A stretch of 64,000 nt of DNA from Myxococcales bacterium (GTDB taxonomy: Bacteria > Myxococcota_A > Polyangia > Haliangiales > Haliangiaceae), in the NCBI GenBank assembly GCA_028287115.1, contig JAQBQF010000148.1:1-64000 (forward strand), read 5' to 3'. The notes beneath the pieces were generated by a model. The model was given only the letters and a program-made list of their open reading frames with translations. It did not search any database and was not told the origin of the DNA. Below are positions 16,388 to 26,313 of this stretch, piece by piece (position 1 is the stretch's first letter; each line of letters opens with the position of its first letter). Position numbers and translations under genes: made by a program.

Positions 16388-17641
16388 ATGCGTACCTGGC
16401 TATTGGTTGCTGCGATTGGCTGTAACAGCTCGAATCATGGCGTCGTCGATGGCGCGAGCGACAGCGCGAGCGACGGCGCGAGCGATGGCGAAGCCGCGAA
16501 TGACGCGAGCTACGATGCACCGATCCCCTTACTCGACGCATACGTGCCGGCGCTTCCAGTCGTCGCTTGGCACGACAACGTCACCGGCAATTTCGAGATC
16601 TATGCGCGGCAGTGGAACGGCACCGTGTGGGCTGGCCTCGGCGGATCTGAGAGTGCCGGGGGGATCTCTAACACCGTCGGCGATTCGGAAGTCCCCTCGG
16701 TCGTACTCGGCAGCGACGAACTTCCGATCGTCGCCTGGAGCGAATACGTCGGCTCGATCTCGCAGCTGTACCTCAAGCGCTGGAACGGAACGAGCTGGCA
16801 GGAGATCGGAGGCTCCGCCACCGACCTCGGCGTGTCGCAGATCAACGGCGTGACGACCGGCGCACAGCTACCTTCGCTCGCGATCGATCATCATGGACGG
16901 ATCGTCGTTGCGTGGCAGCAAACCAATACCGCGGGAAGGTTGATCTCCTGTTTGCGTCGCTGGAACGGCAGCGTCTGGGAGGAGCTGGCCGGCTCGGCCA
17001 GCGGCAACTGTCTAGGCAGCGATGCGAGCGCGCCGAGTATCGCGATCGACGTTTTCGATCGGATCGTGATCGCATGGTCGCAGAGTGGACCGTCGATCTG
17101 CGATGTCTATGTCAAGCGGTGGACCGGCACGACCTGGGAAGCACTCGGCAACTCGGCGACCGGCAACGGCATCAGCGGCACGCAGAACACCGGGCGACCC
17201 AACGTGCTGATCGGCACCGACGGCAATCCGCTCATTGCGTGGCCCACTGACTTTACCTTGTTCGATGTGGCCCGCTGGGACGGAGTTGCATGGCAGCGGC
17301 TGGGCACGCCCGCCGCGAACAACCTGTGCGGCACACCCAAGCCCGGGTTCACCCTCGATCCTGCCGGCCAGCTGGTTCTGCGCGTCGCGACGAGCGGCGC
17401 AACCTTCCGCTGGGATGGCACGGCATGGCAACCGCGTCCCGCGCCCTCCGGGCGATACAGCGAGTCGCTCGCCAGGGATGGGGATGGCTTGATCGCCGCG
17501 TGGCCGGAGCCGTTGGGCTCGAACCAGTTCGACATCTACGTCCAGCGCTGGGACGGTTCGCAATGGCTACCGCTCAACCACCTGAACGTGTCGAACACTC
17601 CGACCGGCATCTCGGACTTTCCGTCGATCGCGAGCCGCTGA
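16388..17641 (+). CDS. repeat-containing lipoprotein (propeller-like)
   Basis: 417 aa from the ATG at 16388; upstream in-frame codons belong to the IS scrap on the other strand. The signal peptide ends in VAAIGC (Cys12). A low-complexity linker of alternating Ala-Ser-Asp (DGASDSASDGASDGE) follows. The body has at least five repeats of about 60 residues: a strand with PxVAW, then LRRWNGSxWxxLGGSAxGxGIS. This pattern is seen in predicted beta-propeller exoproteins of myxobacteria. It is likely surface-located, with unknown function. Tandem with the previous propeller lipoprotein. Confidence 0.72.
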   Translation: MRTWLLVAAIGCNSSNHGVVDGASDSASDGASDGEAANDASYDAPIPLLDAYVPALPVVAWHDNVTGNFEIYARQWNGTVWAGLGGSESAGGISNTVGDSEVPSVVLGSDELPIVAWSEYVGSISQLYLKRWNGTSWQEIGGSATDLGVSQINGVTTGAQLPSLAIDHHGRIVVAWQQTNTAGRLISCLRRWNGSVWEELAGSASGNCLGSDASAPSIAIDVFDRIVIAWSQSGPSICDVYVKRWTGTTWEALGNSATGNGISGTQNTGRPNVLIGTDGNPLIAWPTDFTLFDVARWDGVAWQRLGTPAANNLCGTPKPGFTLDPAGQLVLRVATSGATFRWDGTAWQPRPAPSGRYSESLARDGDGLIAAWPEPLGSNQFDIYVQRWDGSQWLPLNHLNVSNTPTGISDFPSIASR

Positions 17642-17731
17642 ACCCGTCGGCAAATCAGCGGTCATGCGGGTTGTGCGCAGTACCTGCGATGCGGGGGACT
17701 GCCAGGGTCACAAGTTGTACAAGCAGACTCG

Positions 17732-19042
17732 CTATTGGCACGCGTAGTTGTAGTTGGTGGGCTCGGTCACCGAGCACGTCCTCGTAACGGTCGTGCAGTC
17801 GGTCGTCTGCGCGTTGGCGAACCCGAAACGTACGAATCGATGTTGGATCGGAGCGGGTCCGGTAACGACATCGAGTAGCAACGGGAACGGCGGCGCCGCG
17901 AGGCCGGTGCCGGCGAGCTGGACGACTTGAACACACGGATCGCTCCCGCTTGGTAACAAGTTGATCGTATCGCTCGCCGACAGCGACACCGAAAGACCGA
18001 TCGCGAACGGCGTGCGAACGGCGGCCAGCGCGAGCTTGTCACAGGTTCGTCCGCGCAAGACGCTGAGCAAGGCGTTCGCGTCGACCGTGGGTCCCGGGCA
18101 GGGCGTCGTGCCGTTGTAGTACGTGTGACAGAACACGCTGGGTGAATCAATCGTGAGGGCGGGTCCCAGACAATTGGCGTCAAGCGAGTTACACGGCGTC
18201 GGTTGCGCAGCGATCGCATCGCAGATCTCGCGCGGCAAACATGCGACCTCTTCCGTCGGGGCGCATGCCCTCGAGAGCGTGTTGCACGATGGCCCGCTGT
18301 CACCGCATTGCGGTCCGGCCAAGCGGCAAGTGCCTGAAGCGGGGGTAACGCAATCTGCTGCTGGCAGCCGCGCGTTCGACTGGCCACACCAAGTCCACCC
18401 AGACTGAACGCTGCACTCCGGCGCTGTCGGGCTATTCACGACGGCACCGTCGCAATCGGTATCGTCGCTCGGGCTGAAGAACTCGTACGTACCATCAGCG
18501 TGACCGACGACCGCACACGCGGACAGATCGCTATTGAGATCGGAGGGTCGTCGCCACACCTGGATTCGCTCCTTGTCGGCGCTGGCCACGACAGACGCCG
18601 CCGGGACGAGCGTCGTGCGAACCACAACTGCACTCGCGCCCGGGACGACCAGATCGTGTAGGACGGCAAGCTCCGTTGGATTCGCGTTGGCGTCGAAGCC
18701 CACGATCAGGAGCGCAGGAACGATCTGATCGCCGGCATGGTCGAGATCGGCTTCGAGGGTGAACCTGATGAAGCCATTGTCGACCTTCGCGAGATCGGAG
18801 CGCGACGCTCTGGTCGTCCAGCCGCTTCCGAGATAGCTCTGCTTGGTTCCATTCAGGCGCGGTGGCTCGATGCGGCACGCGCTTCCGTTCGTGCAGCTCG
18901 CCGGATCTGCGACGAGGTCGTTGCCGATGAACAGCTCGACCTGTTTCGTCGCGTTACCAGTCGAAACCTCGATCGACATGCCCGAGGGGCTGCCGCAGGC
19001 ACATGCGATCAGGCAGCAAAGGCCGAAGAGATTCAGTCGCAC
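17732..19042 (-). CDS. large secreted lipoprotein of unknown function
   Basis: 436 aa from the ATG at 19042. The signal peptide ends in LIACAC (Cys16). The first half is a beta-rich domain (QVELFIGNDLV, LLIVGFDANANPTELAVLHD). The middle is cysteine-rich with about 18 cysteines (QSGWTWCGQSN, CRLAGPQCGDSGPSC), and the last third is again beta-rich. No catalytic signature is visible. A small membrane ORF (19033-19263) ends inside its first codons, so the two might be coupled. Confidence 0.7.
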   Translation of the reverse strand: MRLNLFGLCCLIACACGSPSGMSIEVSTGNATKQVELFIGNDLVADPASCTNGSACRIEPPRLNGTKQSYLGSGWTTRASRSDLAKVDNGFIRFTLEADLDHAGDQIVPALLIVGFDANANPTELAVLHDLVVPGASAVVVRTTLVPAASVVASADKERIQVWRRPSDLNSDLSACAVVGHADGTYEFFSPSDDTDCDGAVVNSPTAPECSVQSGWTWCGQSNARLPAADCVTPASGTCRLAGPQCGDSGPSCNTLSRACAPTEEVACLPREICDAIAAQPTPCNSLDANCLGPALTIDSPSVFCHTYYNGTTPCPGPTVDANALLSVLRGRTCDKLALAAVRTPFAIGLSVSLSASDTINLLPSGSDPCVQVVQLAGTGLAAPPFPLLLDVVTGPAPIQHRFVRFGFANAQTTDCTTVTRTCSVTEPTNYNYACQ

Positions 19043-19263
19043 GACATCACAATACGCCGATTCGTTTCGCGTGATCTGCGATTCAATAAGAATCGGCGGC
19101 GACCGCCAAGGACCAACGCGCCGGGTACGAGCGCACTGATCACGATGTCGCGAAGGATGCGGACGACAGCCCGTACGAATCCATCTCGAGGGACACGCGA
19201 TCCGCTACACGCGCCGTAACTACTCGATGCTCCCGAGATAACTGTGACAGACAGCAGCGGCAT
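19033..19263 (-). CDS. possible small membrane protein, 76 aa
   Basis: The ATG at 19261-19263 gives a 76-residue peptide with a hydrophobic segment (IVISALVPGALVLGG) flanked by Arg-rich stretches, which could be a single-pass inner-membrane protein. Its stop overlaps the start of the following lipoprotein gene by 10 bases, an operon-like arrangement. There is no recognisable domain or strong ribosome site, so it may be a chance frame in the upstream region. That region (19043-19352) otherwise holds the divergent promoters for the lipoprotein and the P-type ATPase. Confidence 0.28.
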   Translation of the reverse strand: MPLLSVTVISGASSSYGACSGSRVPRDGFVRAVVRILRDIVISALVPGALVLGGRRRFLLNRRSRETNRRIVMSCD

Positions 19264-19352
19264 CGCGAGGTAGAGATCCGTCGCGTACTCTGATCGTAAT
19301 GAAATGCCGATCGCTGCGTCGTTCGTAGGTGCAGCAAGAGACCCGCCCTGTC

Positions 19353-21683
19353 ATGGAATCCGCGAGGCATCATCATCACGCATACGACGCTGCGACCGAG
19401 AAGGATCCCGTGTGCGGGATGACCGTCACGCCCGGCAAGGCGAACGGTGGCAGTGCGACACACGACGGTCACGAATATTGGTTCTGCAATCCGAAGTGTC
19501 GCGAGAAGTTCGTCGCCGATCCGACAAAATACGTAACGCCGAAGCTGGAGCCTGTGCTCGGTCCGAGCGACGACGACGTCGTTTATACGTGTCCGATGCA
19601 TCCCGAGGTCCGGCAGCTCGGGCCGGGCACGTGCCCGATCTGTGGGATGGCGCTCGAACCGGTAACGGTCACCGCGGAGGAGCGGCCGAACGCCGAGCTC
19701 GTCGACATGACCCGGCGGTTCTGGATCAGCGTCGCGCTGACCGCGCCGGTGTTCGCGATCGCGATGGCCGAGATGTTCGGCGTCACGGTGATCTCGCCGA
19801 CCGTACGACGCTGGATCGAGCTCGCGCTCGCCACGCCCGTGGTGGTCTGGGGTGGCGCACCGTTCTTCGAGCGCGGCTGGGACTCGGTGAAGCATCGCAG
19901 CCCCAACATGTTCACGCTGATCGCGATGGGGACCGGCGTGTCGTTCGTGTTCAGCGTGCTTGCGACGCTCGTGCCCTCGCTGATCCCAGCGACGATGCGC
20001 GGTCACGACGGAGCGGTTCCCGTGTACTTCGAAGCGGCGGCGGTGATCACGACCCTCGTGCTACTCGGCCAAGTGCTGGAGCTGCGCGCGCGGAGCGCGA
20101 CGTCGGGTGCGATTCGAGCGCTGCTCGACCTCGCGCCTAAGACCGCTCGACTCGTCCGCGAGGACGGTTCCGAAGAAGACATTCCGATCGAGCACGTGCA
20201 CCTCGGCGCTCGACTGCGAGTCCGGCCGGGCGAGCGCGTTCCGGTCGATGGCGTCGTCATCGAGGGACACAGCAGTGTCGATGAATCGATGCTCACGGGT
20301 GAACCGATTCCCGTCGAGAAGACGCCGGGCGAGAAAGTGACGGCGGGTACCCTCAACGGAACCGGCAGCTTCGTGATGCTCGCCGAACGGGTCGGTCGCG
20401 AGACACTGCTCGCACAGATCGTTCGGATGGTTGCCGAGGCGCAACGCAGCCGCGCGCCGATCCAGCGGCTCGCCGATCGCGTCTCGGCGTGGTTTGTCCC
20501 GACCGTGATCCTGATCGCGCTCGCGACCGCGATCCTGTGGGCGGTATTCGGTCCCGAGCCGCGCCTGGCGCACGCGCTCGTCAACGCCGTGGCCGTCCTG
20601 ATCATCGCGTGCCCCTGCGCGCTCGGTCTCGCGACACCGATGTCGATCATGGTCGCGACCGGCCGCGGTGCTCAGCTCGGCGTCTTGATCAGGCGCGCTG
20701 AAGCGCTCGAAGTGATGGAGCGTGTCGATACGATCGTGGTCGACAAGACCGGCACGCTGACGGAAGGCAAGCCGCGCCTTGCGTCGATCGTGGTCGCCGA
20801 TGGAATCACCGAGGATCGAGCGCTCGGATACGCAGCAGCACTCGAGCGAAGCAGCGAGCATCCACTCGCCGCCGCGATCCTCGATGCGGCTAGGTCGCGC
20901 GGAATCGCGGTGCCGGAAGCGCGTGAGTTCTCGTCGGTACCTGGCGCCGGCGTGCGTGGCAGGGTGAGCTCGCACGAGGTCGTGCTCGGTAACGCGCGTT
21001 TCATCGGCGAGATCGGCACCGATGTCGCGGTCCTCGCCGAACGGGCCGGCAAGCAACGAGCCGAAGGTCAGACCGTCATGTATCTCGCGGTCGATGGCCG
21101 CGTGGCGGCGACGATCGGTGTTGCCGATCCGATCAAGCCGACGACGCACGCGGCAATCCGTGCGCTGCACGCGGATGGTCTCCGCGTCATCATGCTCACG
21201 GGTGACAACCGTGTCACCGCGCAAGCCGTCGCGAAGCAACTCGAGCTCGACGACGTGATCGCCGAGGTGCTGCCCGAGCAGAAGCGAGACGCGATCGCGA
21301 AGCTGCAGACCGAGGGCCACATCTTGGCGATGGCAGGCGATGGCGTCAACGACGCGCCCGCGCTCGCGCAAGCCGACGTTGGCATCGCGATGGGAACCGG
21401 CACCGACGTCGCCATCGAGAGCGCGGGCATCACGCTCGTACGGGGCGATCTTCGGGGCGTCGTGCGCGCGCGCAAGCTGAGCCACGCGACGATGCGCAAC
21501 ATCCGGCAGAACCTGCTATTCGCGTTTCTCTACAACGCGCTCGGTGTGCCGATCGCGGCAGGCGTGCTGTATCCGTTCACCGGCATCTTGCTCAGCCCCA
21601 TGATCGCAAGCGCCGCGATGAGCCTCAGCTCGGTGTCGGTGATCACCAACGCTCTCCGCCTTCGTGCAAGCCGAATCGACTGA
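19353..21683 (+). CDS. copA: P1B-type copper/heavy-metal ATPase with YHS and heavy-metal N-domains
   Basis: 776 aa from the ATG at 19353; a GTG at 19329 is an alternative. It exports Cu(+) or a related ion from the cytoplasm. Domains: an N-terminal His run; a YHS domain (DPVCGMTV ... [12 protein letters not shown]); a heavy-metal-binding domain (YTCPMHPEV ... [10 protein letters not shown]); two helices before the core; the TGE actuator (MLTGEPIPV); the metal-site CPC (Cys420-Pro-Cys422); DKTGTLT with the phosphorylated Asp464; the [10 protein letters not shown] hinge; and two final helices. The usual GMxCxxC HMA domains are missing, as in the CopA/CopB subgroup with YHS plus HMBD. No chaperone or regulator gene is adjacent. 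Confidence 0.92.
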   Translation: MESARHHHHAYDAATEKDPVCGMTVTPGKANGGSATHDGHEYWFCNPKCREKFVADPTKYVTPKLEPVLGPSDDDVVYTCPMHPEVRQLGPGTCPICGMALEPVTVTAEERPNAELVDMTRRFWISVALTAPVFAIAMAEMFGVTVISPTVRRWIELALATPVVVWGGAPFFERGWDSVKHRSPNMFTLIAMGTGVSFVFSVLATLVPSLIPATMRGHDGAVPVYFEAAAVITTLVLLGQVLELRARSATSGAIRALLDLAPKTARLVREDGSEEDIPIEHVHLGARLRVRPGERVPVDGVVIEGHSSVDESMLTGEPIPVEKTPGEKVTAGTLNGTGSFVMLAERVGRETLLAQIVRMVAEAQRSRAPIQRLADRVSAWFVPTVILIALATAILWAVFGPEPRLAHALVNAVAVLIIACPCALGLATPMSIMVATGRGAQLGVLIRRAEALEVMERVDTIVVDKTGTLTEGKPRLASIVVADGITEDRALGYAAALERSSEHPLAAAILDAARSRGIAVPEAREFSSVPGAGVRGRVSSHEVVLGNARFIGEIGTDVAVLAERAGKQRAEGQTVMYLAVDGRVAATIGVADPIKPTTHAAIRALHADGLRVIMLTGDNRVTAQAVAKQLELDDVIAEVLPEQKRDAIAKLQTEGHILAMAGDGVNDAPALAQADVGIAMGTGTDVAIESAGITLVRGDLRGVVRARKLSHATMRNIRQNLLFAFLYNALGVPIAAGVLYPFTGILLSPMIASAAMSLSSVSVITNALRLRASRID

Positions 21684-21699
21684 GCACTCCATCTGATGC

Positions 21700-23439
21700 T
21701 CACATCCCAGTCACGCACTGCGCTTCGAACAGCGCATTCAAGAACAACCGCGTGCCTTGGCTCGTCGAGCCCGACGTCACCGGGACATTTGTCGAGTATT
21801 GGTGGCCACCGAGGTAGCTGATCTTACCGCCGCACTCGGTTCCCGCCGTGCCGCCGGCGCCGCTCGTCCCGCCACCGTTCGTGCCCGGTTTGAGAATCAC
21901 ATCACCGCAGCCATCGAGGTAGCCGGTCATCCATAGATCCTGATCACCCGGGCCATTGGGGCCGGTAAGCAACGTGACCTGGCGGTTGTTCTTGTAGGTC
22001 GTATTCAGGTACGTGCTGAGGTTGTAGGCCGGCTCGCTGCCGCCCGTCGTGCCGAACATACCGTCGAACTGGTTGTAAGGAATCTCGGGGCGCAACACCT
22101 TGACCGTACCGGTCGAAGGTTGCGCCGCGACCTCGTAACCCGGCAGGTCGATCCACGTCTGAGGTTTCGGCATGCAGCACGCCTGACCGCCGCACGCTGC
22201 CTGCACGCACTGGTAGCTCGAGCTCGTGCACGTGCCCAACGGGCACAGCGGTGGTGTGCCCGTGGTCGTCAGGAAGTGCCCGTCGCGCCCGGCGTCGTCG
22301 AGAAATGGCCACGCTGGATTCGGCACCGTGTTCTCGTAGGCGTTCACTGCCTGGCACTCGGCGAAGAAGTGGACCGGGCTCTTCAAGAACTCGCGCACCT
22401 CGGCGACGACCTCGTGGCCGTTGTACGTGATGTTGCCGGTGCACAGTGCCTGCGTCGCGGGACAGTTGCCGCCGTTGCATTGAACCGTCTCGCGATCGGT
22501 GACGTTCCAGTGCATCGACATGATCTGGCAGTACGCGGGCGTACCGTCGGCCTTGAACAACGCTCCGTTGTGATGGTCCATGTTCGGAGCGGCACACGTT
22601 CCAAGCGGACCCATGATCGCCTGCTCGGTCAGCATGTCGGGGTTGATCGTGCCCGGCCCGCAATTCGAGTTGCCACACGAGCTCGACGGAAACTCGGCGC
22701 CGCTCGACTGTGGAATGCCCGCAGCGCGTAAGTAGCCGGTGGCGATGGCCTCGTTGCCGTCGGCGAATACCGCGATGGTCGGCGCGTGCAGCATCACGCG
22801 GGCAACGTTGCCGGTGAAAGGCGCGGTCGTCTCGTGAACGGTGACGACATGGAACACCGAGCGTCTCGCCCACGGATTCGTGGCCCACTTCGTCTGATCG
22901 TTCCATGCGTCGATGATCGCGAGCGCGGCGTCGTGATCCGCGGCGTCGATCGCATACGGGCCGCCGCGATATTTGTGTGTGCCGAGCGTCGAGCCCCGTG
23001 CCGCGACGCCTTGATCGTCCCAGATCACCTTCGTGGTGGCGGTGAAATCTGGGCTCGAGGTCGGGTAGGCGCATTTGATACCGCTGCCCTCCACATCGCA
23101 GTCCCATGCGCACGGCGTCCCGCTGTTGCACGCTGTTGGGTGATACGTCTTCCCCGGATCGATCATCCACTCGACGTGGACGCCGTGGGAGAGCAGCGCG
23201 TAGAGGAGGCCGTACGCCTGAAACATGCCGGTGCGCTGATACGACAGATCCATCGGAATGATCAGGCTGGCAGTGGCGAACGTGTGCGTCCCGCCGTTGC
23301 AACTCGGATCATTCGGATCGCAACTGCCGCCATCGCTTCCCGCGGAAGAATCATCTCCGCCACCGGTGTCGATCGGATTGCTGCTGTGATGGCCACAAGC
23401 CGCGGCCGCAAGCATCCAAGTCACAAAGTGGTTGCGCAT
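21700..23439 (-). CDS. large secreted lipoprotein, possible surface enzyme
   Basis: 579 aa from the ATG at 23437-23439. The signal peptide ends in LAAAAC (Cys15), followed by a Gly/Asp/Ser linker with two cysteine pairs. The first domain has Rossmann-like alternation (ASLIIPMDLSYQ, LLYALLSHGVHVEWMIDPGK, ALAIIDAWND, APTIAVFADGNEAIATGYLR), as in glutamine-amidotransferase-like or flavodoxin-like folds of surface proteins. The C-terminal third is Cys- and Gly-rich (CVQAACGGQACCMPK) and ends in a segment like GKISYLGGHQYSTNVPVTS. The function is unknown. It is convergent with the P-type ATPase gene, 16 bases apart. Confidence 0.68.
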   Translation of the reverse strand: MRNHFVTWMLAAAACGHHSSNPIDTGGGDDSSAGSDGGSCDPNDPSCNGGTHTFATASLIIPMDLSYQRTGMFQAYGLLYALLSHGVHVEWMIDPGKTYHPTACNSGTPCAWDCDVEGSGIKCAYPTSSPDFTATTKVIWDDQGVAARGSTLGTHKYRGGPYAIDAADHDAALAIIDAWNDQTKWATNPWARRSVFHVVTVHETTAPFTGNVARVMLHAPTIAVFADGNEAIATGYLRAAGIPQSSGAEFPSSSCGNSNCGPGTINPDMLTEQAIMGPLGTCAAPNMDHHNGALFKADGTPAYCQIMSMHWNVTDRETVQCNGGNCPATQALCTGNITYNGHEVVAEVREFLKSPVHFFAECQAVNAYENTVPNPAWPFLDDAGRDGHFLTTTGTPPLCPLGTCTSSSYQCVQAACGGQACCMPKPQTWIDLPGYEVAAQPSTGTVKVLRPEIPYNQFDGMFGTTGGSEPAYNLSTYLNTTYKNNRQVTLLTGPNGPGDQDLWMTGYLDGCGDVILKPGTNGGGTSGAGGTAGTECGGKISYLGGHQYSTNVPVTSGSTSQGTRLFLNALFEAQCVTGM

Positions 23440-23830
23440 CGCTGGCATTGTCGCGCAGAAGCTAGGACGAGCGCGAGGTGTGCATCGCGACGACACTTCG
23501 GCGCGTCGATTGGCACCACTATCCGGTAACCTTTTTCCGGTCGTCTTCAGTGGCCGGCTGGAGTCCGTTTCGTGGCTCGCAATCGCTCTCATCGTGAGCT
23601 AGAGGGGGGGGACGACGAGAAAGGTTACTCGCCGCGTTGCTCGAAGATGTCTCACCAAGTGCGACCTAGCAACTGACAAGCCGTCATCGAATGAATCGCG
23701 TCGAAAGAGTGAATACAAAACCAGAAGCGGAGCGCAGACACGATCAGCGAGCTCGCGATCTGCGCACGAAGGCGGTCGTCCCGCTGTGACTCATCGCTGA
23801 GTCCTAGCAAGAGGCGGAGTATTCGGGTCG
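23440..23830. other. 391 bp intergenic with a 9-bp inverted repeat
   Basis: No gene is seen. The 9-base word gtaaccttt (23526-23534) recurs inverted at 23620-23628, 85 bases apart, and an 8-G run lies just before the second arm. The upstream part must hold the promoter of the lipoprotein gene starting at 23439. Confidence 0.35.
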
Positions 23831-25249
23831 CTAGTCGAGCTTCGCGCCGCGGACGAGGTCGTTCAGCGTCGCCTCGCTGTCGGCGCCGTCGACGATGAAC
23901 ACCTTCGAGCCGTCGAGCTTGACGAAGACTTTCGTGCCGTCGCCGCGCTCGGCGCCGCTTGCCGGCTTCGCGCCCGGGAACCGGACCGGCAGCGTCGCGA
24001 GGTACGCGTCGTACATCTCCTTCGCATCCTGCGGCGTGTCCCAGATCGTGGCGAGGAGCCCGGTGAGCTTGCCGTCCTTGCGCTTGATCACCGCGAACCG
24101 GTCGCCGCCCCAGCCTGCCGACGCGGTGTCCGCGAGCTTCGGCTTCCACAGATTGAAGTAGACCCACCATTGCAGCTCGCCCATCACGTTGGTCGTCAGC
24201 TCCGTCCCGAGCTTCGGCAGCGTCACCTTGTGCGGCATCTCGCGCGGGTACAGCTTGGTCGCGGGATGGAGCACCTGCTCCGTCGACTCCGGCGGATCCT
24301 TGAACAGGGCGTTGACCGCATCCCAGCCGCCGCGCTCGTACGCGGTCATCGCTACCAGCGCGCCTTTCATGTACGCGTAGAATAGCGGCGCGCTGATCGT
24401 CGGCGGGATGTCGTCCATCGCCTCGACCGACTTCGCGAGGTCGGGCCCGAGCGACTTCATCATCCCCGCCTGGTCCTTGCTCATCTGGACGAGCGCGCGC
24501 AGGTCCATCGCGGCCCACGTCTCGATCTGCCGGCGGATCAGCTTGTCGACGAGCACGGCGCCCGGTCCCCCCGACGCCCGTGCCATGAACATCAACATCG
24601 TATACGTCGCCTCGCCCTCCGCGATGAACCGGCGCGCCGTGGCCTGATCGTCGTCGAGCTTGCCCTCCGGAAGGAACTTGCGGAGGTCGAAGTACTGGTC
24701 CTGGAGGCCGTGGTCGAGCTCGTGGACCGAGATCGTGTCGAGCAGCAGGTCGCTGTCCGGCACCGCGACCAGGAAGAACTTCTTCGCAGCCGGGTCGTAG
24801 TAAGCGGCCGCCTGCGTGACCATCGCATGCTCCTCCATCGCCGCGAGATCGATCGGCTTCGCGAGTAGCCCGATCTGGACGAGCGCCGCGGTCATCTCCT
24901 TCGTCTTCGCGTCGGGCAGGTCCTTGGCGACCTCGCGGTGGACGTAGACCTGGAACTCGTGGGTGGTCTGGTACTCGGTCGGTACGTCCTGCTTGAACGC
25001 GAGCCCGCGCAGCTCCGCGAGCTTGGGCTCGAGCCCGTGGACCCGGGCGAGCGCGGTCTCCGCGTGCTGCTTGCGGCTCTCCGGGGTCTCGACGCCGGCA
25101 TCGACGGTCTTGACGGTCCACGGATCTACGGCGCTCGCCGGTGCGGGCCGTACCGGCACGGGCTTCGGGGGCTGCTTCGCAGGCGCGTCGGACGAACGCG
25201 ACTGGCAGCTGACCGACGCGAGACATGCAACGAGGACGACGGCTCTCAT
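23831..25249 (-). CDS. HExxH metallopeptidase-like lipoprotein
   Basis: 472 aa from the ATG at 25249. The signal peptide ends in LASVSC (Cys15) with a Pro-rich linker. A zinc-binding HELDH motif (residues 176-180) is followed by GLQDQYFDL and, about 30 residues later, EGEAT (Glu211/Glu213), which fits the gluzincin layout with a glutamate third ligand. Large helical sections follow. Myxobacterial lipoproteins with HELxHALQDQ...EGEA are known as putative peptidases of unassigned family. It is likely periplasmic or outer-membrane anchored. The gene is monocistronic with a short upstream region. Confidence 0.72.
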   Translation of the reverse strand: MRAVVLVACLASVSCQSRSSDAPAKQPPKPVPVRPAPASAVDPWTVKTVDAGVETPESRKQHAETALARVHGLEPKLAELRGLAFKQDVPTEYQTTHEFQVYVHREVAKDLPDAKTKEMTAALVQIGLLAKPIDLAAMEEHAMVTQAAAYYDPAAKKFFLVAVPDSDLLLDTISVHELDHGLQDQYFDLRKFLPEGKLDDDQATARRFIAEGEATYTMLMFMARASGGPGAVLVDKLIRRQIETWAAMDLRALVQMSKDQAGMMKSLGPDLAKSVEAMDDIPPTISAPLFYAYMKGALVAMTAYERGGWDAVNALFKDPPESTEQVLHPATKLYPREMPHKVTLPKLGTELTTNVMGELQWWVYFNLWKPKLADTASAGWGGDRFAVIKRKDGKLTGLLATIWDTPQDAKEMYDAYLATLPVRFPGAKPASGAERGDGTKVFVKLDGSKVFIVDGADSEATLNDLVRGAKLD

Positions 25250-25565
25250 CGAGCCGACAATACGCTACGGCGCGGCGATCACGAGCTGATCGACGGCCTC
25301 GTGAACGCCTTCCACCTCGCGTACGAGGTCGGAGATCCGGCGAAGCGCCGTGTGATCGCGGACCGCGACAGCTCGTGGTCCGGCGACAACTGAGCTCGTG
25401 CGCAACGCGCGCCAAGGAGTCCGCTCGGCAAGATGGGATAGCTTCTTTGGCAATTTCCAGCTCTTACAAAAAGAAGACGACCGTGTCGATCGGCCCGCGA
25501 GTCGATCGTCATGTTCGTGAAGGAGTCGGCAGGTGCCGGTCCTCGCTTACAGTTAGGAGACCACG
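25250..25565. other. 316 bp divergent intergenic region, possible remnant
   Basis: It holds the promoters of the metallopeptidase (minus) and the YCII protein (plus). A minus frame at 25265-25453 ends with a helical-plus-strand stretch (ISDLVREVEGVHEAVDQLVI) that resembles a BON domain, and the plus strand also reads protein-like there; either could be a remnant. A GGAG ribosome site lies 9 bases before 25566. Confidence 0.3.
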
Positions 25566-26312
25566 ATGCGTTTCATGATCATGCACAAGAACGATCCGAA
25601 CACCGAGGCGGGGAACCCGCCCCCCATGGAAATTGTTAACAGGATGGGCGCGTTCATCGGCGAGCACGCCAAAGCGGGTCGGCTGATCGATGGCGCCGGC
25701 CTCGGAGCGAGCAAGACGCGAACCCGCTTGGTGTTCCGTAACGGGCAATGCACGGCAAAGCCGGGTCCCTATCGTGGCGAACACGAGCTGCCGGCGGCGA
25801 CGCTGTTGCTCAAGGTCCGCACCCGCGAGGAGGCCATCGGTTGGGCAGAGCGCTACGGCAAGATCCTCGGCGACGGCGAAGTCGAGCTCGGCAAGGTCAA
25901 CGAACCATGGGACATCGGGCTGATGCCGCCGCCGGAGAATCCCCCGTTGCAGATACTCCTCATCGAGAAGGCCGACCAGGCCACCGAAGCCGGCGGCCGA
26001 AGCCCGCAGCAGAAATCCGCGCTGTCTCGCCTCAAAACCGAGATGACCAAGGCCGGCGTGCTCGTCCGCTCGCTCGGGCTGCAGCCGAGCGCCAAGGGCA
26101 AGCGCCTGGCGTTCACCAACAACAACCTGCGGGTGATCGATGGCCCGTTCTTGGAATCGAAGGAGCTCATCGGCGGCTTTGCCGTCATGGAGCTCTCGGG
26201 GATGGACGAGGCGATCGAGGTGTGCCGGCGATACGCCGAGATCCTGGGCGGCACGCTGGAGATCGACGTCCGTCTCGTCGAACAGGACGACGGAGCCACC
26301 GCTGTAGCTTGA
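25566..26312 (+). CDS. tandem YCII/DGPF-domain protein
   Basis: 248 aa, ATG at 25566 with a TAGGAG ribosome site. Two copies of the YCII-related (DGPF) domain of about 115 residues are visible. The first opens MRFMIMHKNDPNTEAGNPPP and has ATLLLKVRTREEAIGWAERY. The second has QILLIEKADQATEAG and the signature VIDGPFLESKELIGGFAVME. The YCII family has a ferredoxin-like dimer fold, often encoded beside extracytoplasmic sigma factors. Here no sigma factor is adjacent. It is cytoplasmic; the substrate is unknown. Confidence 0.82.
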   Translation: MRFMIMHKNDPNTEAGNPPPMEIVNRMGAFIGEHAKAGRLIDGAGLGASKTRTRLVFRNGQCTAKPGPYRGEHELPAATLLLKVRTREEAIGWAERYGKILGDGEVELGKVNEPWDIGLMPPPENPPLQILLIEKADQATEAGGRSPQQKSALSRLKTEMTKAGVLVRSLGLQPSAKGKRLAFTNNNLRVIDGPFLESKELIGGFAVMELSGMDEAIEVCRRYAEILGGTLEIDVRLVEQDDGATAVA

Positions 26313-26313
26313 T

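Noticed and set aside
20061-21485. 474-codon minus-strand frame
   Set aside because: Antisense of the P1B ATPase; no homology pattern.
23652-25415. 587-codon minus-strand frame
   Set aside because: A frame-shifted shadow of the HExxH lipoprotein; composition is Arg/Gly/Asp-rich as expected for a GC-rich shadow.
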